Below, in pieces: positions 56,410 to 64,000 of a stretch of 64,000 nt of DNA. The notes beneath the pieces were generated by a model, which worked only from the letters and a program-made list of their open reading frames with translations, had not been told where the DNA came from and did not search any database. A program made the translations under genes and the position numbers. The stretch covers positions 4,229,501 through 4,293,500 of the forward strand of contig NW_027464588.1 of assembly GCF_043290135.1 (NCBI RefSeq). Reading direction: 5' to 3'. Within the stretch, counting starts at the first letter, position 1. Every line of letters starts with the position of its first letter. The stretch comes from Rhipicephalus microplus (taxonomy: Eukaryota; Arthropoda; Arachnida; Ixodida; Ixodidae).

Positions 56410-57452
56410 TCACCATACATCGCTTTTCCGAGGTCTTGTCTCTGTCAGAAAAGGTGCGCTGCGAGTTGCCTCTACGATAACGCGCGGTATACGTGTTGTC
56501 GATGCGTGAGTATCAGGTGTCTCGATAGACGCAGAGTGGACAGCATGTGGCCTGAGCACCACAAAATAAGTTACCGCGCGTCGTATCGATGGTGCATCCC
56601 TTTGCGGCTCCCGCATGGCCTGCCGAATTTCTTCTCGGACAACATACGCAATAGACAGTTTCGGTGAAGCGGGTGGCTGCAGCTTGCGTAGTTCTTCCCT
56701 GACAACTGACCGGATGAGCTCCCGCAGAGTGTCAAGATTATCGACAACGTTTGCCGAGAAGAGCCCTGCTGATGTACAGGCTACGTCATGATTGTATTGC
56801 CTGGTTCTCTGCTGCAGCGTTGTTTCCATTGTTGTTGCCTTGGACCGAAACTCAGCAACAGGGTGCGGCGGATTGTGAACGAGTCCCGCGAACAGCTCTT
56901 GTTTTTCCCCATGCATGAGATGACGCACCTTCTTGTCTTCAGCCATGTTGGGATAAGCTCGCCTGAACAGGCGGGACATGTCTTCTATACGTACATAGCA
57001 ACAGTCGCATTTGTGCATTGATTCCGTGCACGAAGAGCTGCTTCTGGCTTTTCCCGGCGATAATTGTTGCCAAACGTACACAGTAGCTTCCGCCAGAACT
57101 CTTCCCAGGACGTCAAAGTTGCGTCGTGGTTTTCGTACCATACTCGCACTGCGTCTTTCAAAGAGATGTATACGTTGCGCAACTTGCCTGCATCGTTCCA
57201 TTGGTTTATGTTCGCCACCCTCTCGAAATGATCCAGCCAGTCTTCGGCGTCCTCGAAGGGGTCACCATGGAACACCTGCGGTATGGAGGGTTGGCTGACA
57301 ATGAGCTGTGATGGTGCAACTTGGCTACTCATGGTGGTGGCGTTTCTTGTTTCCGTCGCTGATGCCCTGGCCACAGGGGGAAGTGGTCCAAATCCTGGTG
57401 AATCCCCTCGAATACGGCGACTGATCCGTTGGTGCACCGGCGTAAGCTCCAC
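56410..57452 (-). pseudogene. Gypsy Gag
   Basis: 57,452-56,985 reads a Gag start: a proline-rich head, then IPQVFHGDPFEDAEDWLDHF, ERVANINQWNDAGKL and WYENHDATLTSWEEFWRKLL, the retrotransposon Gag (capsid) fold. A shift near 57,000 moves the frame; it continues as MSRLFRRAYPNMAEDKKVRH, LRELIRSVVREELRKLQPPA and AYVVREEIRQAM, helix repeats typical of tick Gypsy Gag. Confidence 0.75.
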
Positions 57453-57507
57453 GGCTTGCAGATGGTCAGGGCTTAGACTTCACTCTCTCGTGGGGTTTGG
57501 AATCATC

Positions 57508-57525
57508 TACCCAGCACCTCCACCA
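57508..57525 (-). other. primer-binding site resembling tRNA-Ala
   Basis: Five bases after the LTR the minus strand reads tggtggaggtgctgggta. Its complement (cccagcacctcca plus CCA) resembles the 3' end of tRNA-Ala. Confidence 0.5.
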
Positions 57526-57530
57526 GAAAA

Positions 57531-57834
57531 TCTAACGAATGTAGCAGGCTCACAATAAGGATGTTCTATTTACACGGTTTATTAAGGGTGAACTTGTGCC
57601 AAAAGTGAACTACGCACAGCAATCAAGATCCAAGAGCGGTAGTCCTCGTAAGCCTCTGCCTCGAGCACCCTCGTTCTCTTTTTCTTCACACGCGTTGGCT
57701 GTTCGGCGGAGTACCGTGCGCATACAGGGCCGGCTCGTGCATTGCGGCTGGCTTTGTTGCTCGTAGTCATGCCGTTAGCGTTTGTCTGGTTCCCGACGTC
57801 TGCGTTGCGCGGAGCAATGGTAATTTCCTGTGGC
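57531..57834 (-). repeat. 5' LTR of Gypsy element
   Basis: About 304 bp, diverged from the 49,415 copy; the outermost TG is lost in both copies (reads AG and TC). TTTATT near 57,578 is a minus-strand AATAAA. Confidence 0.8.
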
Positions 57835-57865
57835 AATATGTCCTCCTACCCTTTGCTCAAGCCTC

Positions 57866-58101
57866 ACCCTAGTGGTTCTAGTGGCTAACACATTGAGCTG
57901 CTGACCCGCAGGTTGTGGGATCAAATTCCAGCTATGGTGGCTGCATTGTCAATGGAGGCGAAAATGCTGTAGGCATATGTGCTTAAATTTGGGTGCACGT
58001 TCAAGAACCTCAAGTAGTCGAAATTATCGGAGCCCTCCACTACGGCGTCTCTCATTATCATTCTGATGTTTTGGGACGTTAAGCCTCAATTATCAATCAA
58101 T
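57866..58101 (+). repeat. Ruka-type SINE, full length
   Basis: ttctagtggctaacacattg (A-box region), tgtgggatcaaattcc (B-box region), then a degenerate body (agaacctcaagtagtcgaaa) and an attatcaatcaat tail. It is the most diverged full copy here. Confidence 0.8.
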
Positions 58102-59347
58102 ATATACCTTTTGCTGAAATAGTTCCTTTCTTCGTCCAGGTCATGCGAATGCACTGTCCACCCAATGTAGCTTCCTTTACAGTTAGTCCATGGCTTAGTT
58201 AGTTTCATTCTTTCTCCTAGTAATTTTTAATGATAATATGTTATTTAGTAAACATGAACTGCCCCTAGAAATTGTTCATGAATATTAGTGTTCACGGCTG
58301 TGCTTACGTCTGTTCAGGCTCACGTTTGTGCTTACAATTTGGTAATCACAGACTTGAGCCTTAACATCTCACACACTTTTTTTTAGTAATCACGTACACG
58401 TTGCCATCGTTCAGCAGCAGTATATTTAAAACAAAAAAATGAAACAACGTGCGAATATATCTGAGAAACTATTGTATACGGAACCATAATGCAGCATGTG
58501 ACTGCACTCGGGACTGCACGTGGCAAAGTAATTGTTGAAAACATGGCTGGTTAATAAAAAGCAAGTAAAGAATACAATCACGCAGCTGGTTCATCATAAA
58601 CAAAGTAAAAAATATGAGCAGAGAAATCACAGCAAACAGTGCGAGATTGCATGTCGAAAATTGATATATACAGCAACTTAATGTCCCCGCATATGAGAAG
58701 TAAGGATTAAAAGTCAAAGCTAGTTAAAGCAAACAAGAGAGAATTACTGTATATTGAAGATGCATGAGAAATTTACGGAAGGCCCAAAACCACTAGTATG
58801 AACAATCAAGTGCACTGTATAAAAATAAACTAGGTTGGCATTGAACCAGCTCAACAGGCGGATCCTTTCAAACATGGGCACTGCTGCAGATGAACATCTT
58901 TGGTGCTGATATTCGCTACCTTCATTGGGCAAAAGGGCCAGATTTGCTGCTTTCGTACTAATTAAAAGCATTGTTTCTGATCTGCTTTTAGCTCTGTTTC
59001 TTATCCACTCCACCTATTTACAGCAACCACCGTAACTCTCAATTTCAATGTGTTGGTGTCTGAAATTTCAAATAACGTTTTACATGATCTGCAGAACAAT
59101 ATAATTCCCTTTCATTGCTTGTATTTAAAAAATGAAATTATGAACTGGCACATACCCAGGATAGAGTCATTTTAAATGGTGGGTTGTATTAGTGATGCAA
59201 TCGATCATAAGCAATTCGGTGCACAATCTGGGGCAGCTGAAACCCATGTTTTGAGCAGCAAATCAGCGTTTTTAGCACTTGACAGTCACACATTTTTAAA
59301 CACACATTTTAGATCTCTAGGCGCAAGTAGCTTACCTTGTTTAACAG
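58102..59347. other. stretch without recognised gene
   Basis: Short minus-strand frames of 82-89 codons show no motif. Confidence 0.3.

Positions 59348-59384
<37 letters not shown>
59348..59384. repeat. (AT)n microsatellite
   Basis: A TA/AT tract that ends exactly where the LTR-like TGTGGGCA begins. Confidence 0.9.
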
Positions 59385-59386
<2 letters not shown>

Positions 59387-59656
59387 TGGGCATTTAGTAT
59401 ACCAATCCTCTTCATTTGTACATTATCATCATTATCATGTGTTGCTCATTCATCCTCATCGTTGTCCGCATCATCATCATCTTGGTTCGTTCATCTCAGC
59501 TGTCGGCTGCCGGTTCCTCGGGCCTAATAAAGGTCTTCCAAACGAAGACTTCATACGTGTTGGTGGTGCTGTTAGATCCCCCGTCATCCTCTCGACCACT
59601 CTACCCCCTGGAGCTAGGTTCAGGTCGCCGCTTGGGCCAGGTGTCCGGAAATATGT

Positions 59657-60724
59657 CGCACCAAGAAGATGTTGGTGCTGCACCCGTTCCAACTCCGCCA
59701 CCCCGTGCCGCGCCTTTTCACGTCATTAACAGCCTCCAGCGTGAGCCCCATCCCTTAGCTGGTATGCGCGGGGAAGATGTGGAAGAATGGTTGGACGATT
59801 TCGAACGTGTCGGCGCTGCTAACCGGTGGGATAACACCTACAAACTCGCTCACTGTCATTCTACCTCACGGGTATTGCGAAGACGCGCTTCCTCAACCAC
59901 TTCATCGACATCCCCGACTGGTCAGCCTTCAAAGATCAGCTTCACCATGTCTTTGGCACACCGGTTGTTCGTTCAGCTCTCGCAAAGAAAGCCCTCGCGA
60001 CTCGGAAGCAGCACATCGGGGAGTCGTATACATCCTACATCGAGGATGTCCTTTCACTTTGCCGCCGGGTTGACACCCCAATGACAGAGTCAGAGAAGGT
60101 ACGCCAGCTTCTTAAGGGAATTGCACCCGTCGCATTCAATGCCCTTGCAATCCAGAATCCGGCTAAAGTTGCTTACGTTGCGACAACCTGTCAGCGCCTC
60201 GCAGAACTTGAGTCTACGCGCCTACAACCGGACAGTGACGCGGCCTGTATTACAGTGGATCCGAACCTACGAGACACAATAAGGGTGATTATACGCGAAG
60301 AATTAGAATCAATGGGATTTACACTACCTTCAGTGTGTCCCATTCAGTCTTCTTCAACGTCATTGCGGGACGTCATCAGGGAGGAGCTCACGTCCATGAC
60401 CCACATGGCCCACCTGCAGCCCACTGTCGCTCGTACTTTCCCATCGTTCTCGCATGCCGTCGCCGCACCATCAGGCACCGTCAGCTCGACGTCGCTGCCA
60501 CGAACGTACGCGTCGGTTGCTGTCGCACCTCCCAGAAGCTCTCCTACGAGCTTTCCATCACCATCGCCTGAGCCATCATCTTTACCTTTTACTGCTCTCT
60601 CTCCCGGTGAATCTAACACAAGCTACTACGCTCCTTATCGATCGACTCGCCCTACGTGCTATTATTGCGGCTATTGTGGTCACATTTCACGCTTTTGCCG
60701 CAAGCGCCAGCAAGATGAGCGCTG
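59657..60724 (+). pseudogene. Gypsy Gag (third element)
   Basis: ATG at 59,657 (MSHQEDVGAAPVPTPPPR), then LAGMRGEDVEEWLDDFERVG. A single frameshift near 59,850 moves the frame; it stays open from there to 60,724, through RSALAKKALATRKQHIGESY, EKVRQLLKGIAPVAFNALAI, VIREELTSMTHMA-type helices, a Ser/Pro-rich linker and a correct zinc knuckle, CYYCGYCGHISRFC. Only the one shift keeps it from being intact. Confidence 0.8.
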
Positions 60725-61012
60725 AGGGTACGATATACGCGAACGAGACTATGCCGCAGGAGCCTTGTACCAGGGCCGTCGTTATTCGTCACCGCCACGT
60801 CGGTCCCCATCTCCGCCAGCATCCGGGGAACTGCGCAGTAGTCATCGATCAACCCGACACCGTTCACCATCGCCCTACCATCGCTCCTCTTCTCCTCTTC
60901 AGCCTGCTTCCCTCGCTTCTGATCGGCGTCCGGAAAACTAAGCGATGCAGTTTTTGGAGGACAAACTGCATTCCAACACAGTACTGCAATTCCTACAGCG
61001 CGCCCTTACAAA

Positions 61013-61759
61013 ATGATTGCAGTCACAGTTGAGGGAGTGGACGTTGATGCTTTGGTGGACACTAGGGCTGGGTTTTATAACATTCGTGCTGATTTGTCTA
61101 TCCGTCTTCGAAAAGTGACGACGCCTTACGATGGACCAACACTGGTTACAGCCCAGGTAACAATGATTCACCCTTCCGCTCTCTGTACTGCCCGTGTGCT
61201 AATCGACGACATTCTTCATCATATACAATTCGCTGTGTTAAACCCGTGCTCCCACGAACTCATTTTAGGCTGGGACTTTCTTTCATCTGCTTTTATAGCT
61301 ATTTGTTGTGCACAACGTGTTGTCCATCTTACTGACACAGACCACTTGCTTAGTGACGAAACCTGCAGGCCACTTCGATTCATCGATGCTGTAGACATCG
61401 AGTTACCCCCAAACGAACATCAATTAGTCACAGTTTTGTCCAACGACATCGACTCTAGTGACATTTTGGTCACTCCATCGCCCCGTTGCCTTAATAAAGG
61501 CATAGCTCTCGCATCAGTTGTGGCTCGCTTTAACAATGCATCAGCTGTCCTCGCTGCTACGAACACCACACCAGATACAATTTTACTGCCACGGGGCACT
61601 ACTGTCACCTGCGTTGCTGATCTGGAGCCTGTGTGCGTCGTGCCTCTTACCCCTGCCTCTTCTAAAGGCCATCCTGGAGATCATGCTGCTTCCTCGGCCT
61701 TTACAGCAGCCAGCAAGCAACAAGGACTTGAGATACTCGCAGAATCAGCAGCTGCTTGA
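61013..61759 (+). pseudogene. Gypsy protease (third element)
   Basis: Open for 248 codons. VEGVDVDALVDTRAGFYNIR carries D-T-R-A where D-T-G-A is the catalytic motif, so the active-site Gly is Arg and the enzyme should be dead. CSHELILGWDFLSS is the second conserved block of Gypsy proteases. The tail leads towards reverse transcriptase in another frame. Confidence 0.75.
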
Positions 61760-62600
61760 TTTGTTGCAAAAGCATGCAAACACTCTTGACGTTCATTCTT
61801 CCAGCCTGGGTCAGACAACTGCTACAGCACATCGTATTCTGACCGATGGAATATCCATTGTGCATCGTCGTCCGTACCGCGTCTCCCTAGCCGAACGGAA
61901 AATTATTGAGGAAAACGTAGACGATATGCTGCAACGGGAGATAATCCGACCCTCAACGAGTCCTTGGTCGTCTCCAGTGGTTCTGGTGCGTAAAAAAGAT
62001 GGTTCCGTACGATTTTGCGTTGATTACCAAGCACTCAATAAGATCACTAGGAAGGACGGATACCCCATGCCACGTATCAACGACGCCCTTAATACCTTAC
62101 AAGGTGCTGAATTCTTTTCAAGCCTCAACTTGCGTTCCGGCTATAGCAAATTCCCATGCACGAAGTCGACAAAAAAACTGCGTCTGCAAACCTGGACGGC
62201 CCATACGAATTCAATGTTATGCCGTTTGGTCTATGCAATGCGCCCGCAACTTTTGAGCGCCTGATTGACACCATGCTGCATGGCCTGAAATGAAAGACAT
62301 GCTTATGTTACCTCGATGACATTGTTGTCTTTTCATAGACGTCTCCTCAACATATGCAACACTTGGACGAGGTCCTGACTTGCCTTGTGGGTGCTGGTCT
62401 TCAAAATAATACCAAAAAGTGCCATTTCATCAGCAGATCTATCAAGGTCCTCGGTCACGTTGTGAGCAATGACAGAATTCGTCCAGACCCTGAGAAAACT
62501 GCTGCGGTGCTTCGCTTCCCTCGCCCTGACAAGCCGAAAGATTTGTGAGGTTTTCTTGGTCTCGCCTCTTACTTTCTCATACAAAACTTTGCCTCCATAG
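61760..62600 (+). pseudogene. Gypsy reverse transcriptase (third element)
   Basis: To 62,150: PYRVSLAERKIIEENVDDML, IIRPSTSPWSSPVVLVRKKD, FCVDYQALNKITRKDGYPMP and FFSSLNLRSGY. A shift then breaks the frame. CYLDDIVVFS, the active site, is at about 62,307-62,336 followed by a stop. HLDEVLTCLVGAGLQ and LGHVVSNDRIRPDPEKTAAV follow to a stop at 62,546. Confidence 0.8.
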
Positions 62601-63085
62601 CCGCACCACTCCACAAGCTACTTGCTTCTGGTACGTCCTTTCAGTGGTCTCAGGAATGTGAATCGGCTTTCGGCAGGTTGAAGAGTGCTCACATGACCGA
62701 TCTTGTACTTCCTCAATTTCACGATGGTGCACCGACCTTCCTCCATACAGACGCTAGCGGCCATTGTTTAGGAGCCGTGCTCCTCCAGCGCGACAACTCT
62801 TTGCGAGAGCGAGTCGTTGCGTACGCCAGCCGCGTCCTCTCTGCAGCCGAGAGGAACTACACGATCACCGAGAAGGAGCGCCTCGCCATCGTTTGGTCAG
62901 TGCAGAAATTTCGTCCCTATCTTCACGGCCGCCATTCCCCATTGTGACCGACCACCATGCTCTAAGTTGCCTTTCGACACTCAAACACTTGTCGAGACGC
63001 CTCGGCCGCTAGATTCTACGCCTACAAGAGTATGATTTTGACATCGTATACAAGTGTGGCAGAAAGCATAGGGACGCCGATGCTC
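62601..63085 (+). pseudogene. Gypsy RNase H (third element)
   Basis: TFLHTDASGHCLGAVLLQRD (Asp), ERNYTITEKERLAIVWSVQK (Glu), then after a shift at about 62,940 IVTDHHALSCLSTLKHLS (Asp). The tether FDIVYKCGRKHRDADALSCC appears in yet another frame near 63,040-63,085. Confidence 0.8.
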
Positions 63086-63224
63086 TTTCTTGCTGCCCAC
63101 TACCAGCGGCTCCCTACCTCTCAGCGTTTCCGCAATCACTTTGCACAACACATCCTCGCAGTCCGCGTCTACGGTGGTTTCCTCTCTCGCCTCTATCACC
63201 TCTTCCTCTATCACCAAGACTTCA

Positions 63225-63226
<2 letters not shown>

Positions 63227-63289
<63 letters not shown>
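63227..63289. repeat. (AT)n microsatellite
   Basis: About 60 bp of perfect AT repeat at the truncated end of the third Gypsy element. Confidence 0.95.
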
Positions 63290-63290
<1 letters not shown>

Positions 63291-63450
63291 CACATTAACA
63301 AGGTGATTCTAGGAGAAGCCGACAGAGAGGAAGCGCGCGTGCATTAGAATAAACGCATGGCATCTGGACCGACCACGACGTGTCTCCATTTTGTAGCGTC
63401 ACACAAGTCGACAGAATCGACCTCATCAACGTGCCATGACTAAGCCAAGC
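63290..63450 (+). other. possible LTR end or leader of a fourth LTR element
   Basis: A poly(A)-type aataaa (63,349-63,354) and the absence of a frame before the gag at 63,451 suggest U5/leader sequence. No LTR boundary can be fixed because the other LTR lies outside. Confidence 0.25.
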
Positions 63451-64000
63451 CTCCAGTCAACATACAGAAGTTCAAGGGAACACCAGAAGACGTCCCCATC
63501 AACAAGTGGCTTCTTCTTTTCGACATGAAAGCAGCCGAGGCGTCATAAACTCACCGCGATTGGGTCAGTCACTTCAACGAATACATTGAAGGGAAAGCTT
63601 TCAAGTGGTGCCTGACAGAGATTTTCGGTAACGGCGAGACAACTTGGGACAATATCGAGCGTGACCTGCAAGCCCACTTTGCTACGACTGACGGAGATGC
63701 CTTCCGTCTCTTCATTCACTACCGACTGAAAGGAGGGCAGACCATCAAGGACTATTACGACGTGAAAAAGCGACTGGGTTCCTTGGCTGACCTGAAAAAG
63801 TGCCACATCATTTCTGGACTGACTGATGTTGTTCCTCTTGATGTGGAACTGGTGCTCGCCGGACTGTCTTTCAACTCGTCATTAGAGTGGCTCACCGCTG
63901 CTCAACGGGTCGATACATCTTTAAAACGGGTGAGAGGAGTTTCTTTTACTCGTAACGCTAGTATCGCATCAAGAGCTCCACGTCTCTTCAGCAGACTTCA
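63451..64000 (+). pseudogene. Gag of a fourth LTR element, runs off the window
   Basis: One frame reads VQKFKGTPEDVPINKWLLLF-like sequence, then DWVSHFNEYIEGKAFKWC, HFATTDGDAFRLFIHYRLKG, QTIKDYYDVKKRLGSL and ELVLAGLSFNSSLEWLTAAQ. This is the capsid region of a retrotransposon Gag. A TAA at 63,546-63,548 interrupts it. The rest of the element lies beyond 64,000. The family (Gypsy or Pao) cannot be decided from gag alone. Confidence 0.6.

Larger units (their letters stand above)
49411..57838 (-). mobile_element. decayed Ty3/Gypsy LTR retrotransposon interrupted by a LINE
   Basis: LTRs at 49,415-49,716 and 57,531-57,834 flank gag, protease, reverse transcriptase, RNase H and integrase in the usual Gypsy order on the minus strand. 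ATAT at 49,411-49,414 and 57,835-57,838 is a plausible 4-bp target duplication. A primer site resembling tRNA-Ala follows the 5' LTR. Stops and frameshifts occur in every gene, and a 2.7-kb LINE splits pol between reverse transcriptase and RNase H. Confidence 0.85.
59385..63226 (+). mobile_element. third Ty3/Gypsy element, 3' truncated
   Basis: Starts with a putative short LTR (from tgtgggca at 59,385; a poly(A)-type aataaa at 59,527-59,532), then gag, protease, reverse transcriptase and RNase H on the plus strand. After the tether the sequence runs into an (AT)n tract at 63,227; integrase and the 3' LTR are missing. A possible primer site (tggtggtgctgttagatccc) lies near 59,560. Confidence 0.75.

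Noticed and set aside
62981..63301. Frames with Y-I runs on both strands
   Set aside because: They are artefacts of the (AT)n tract next to shifted RNase H remnants.

Overview
The window looks like repeat-rich nuclear DNA from a hard tick (Ixodidae). It carries at least six copies or fragments of a tRNA-derived SINE that matches the tick Ruka family, plus chelicerate-type LINEs and Ty3/Gypsy elements, long tetranucleotide microsatellites and very little unique coding sequence. No bacterial operon, rRNA gene, functional tRNA gene or CRISPR array was seen.

Layout. 0-1.4 kb: Ruka copies and an internally deleted Gypsy remnant. 3.6-4.5 kb: a diverged duplicated repeat. 6.1-6.4 and 15.5-16.2 kb: TATC microsatellites with a shared left flank, the second followed by a degenerate tandem array. 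8.2-10 kb: a dead IS630/Tc1/mariner-type transposase. 10.9-13 kb: Ruka copies and the 5' end of a degenerate LTR element whose primer-binding site matches the intact element below. 14.6-15.1 kb: a foldback element with long inverted ends. 17.6 and 45.0 kb: two arrays of an ATACGGAAA-type minisatellite in opposite orientation. 26-38 kb: a nest made of a second tRNA-derived SINE family, a full-length but decayed LINE and, inside the LINE, a nearly intact 6.7-kb LTR retrotransposon. 49.4-57.8 kb: a decayed Gypsy element with a 5'-truncated LINE inside its pol gene. 59.4-63.2 kb: a third Gypsy element, frameshifted. 63.4 kb to the end: the gag of a fourth LTR element.

Two observations stand out. 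First, the LTR element at 28,555-35,283 has one uninterrupted 1505-codon reading frame with the order Gag, protease, integrase, reverse transcriptase, RNase H. Integrase before reverse transcriptase is the Ty1/Copia order, yet the domains look Ty3/Gypsy; this is the hallmark of the Gmr1 group first described from deuterostomes. Its two LTRs are about 99% identical, so it inserted recently. Second, the surrounding LINE begins ORF1 with a hydrophobic leader followed by a canonical 2A ribosome-skipping motif (DVEANPGP).

Host genes are scarce. I see splice-consistent candidate exons on the + strand at 20.92, 23.32, 43.51 and 44.33 kb, the last with a stop codon and poly(A) signal, which would place the 26-38 kb nest in an intron. 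A separate candidate first exon lies at 47.93 kb. None of these could be tied to a known protein.
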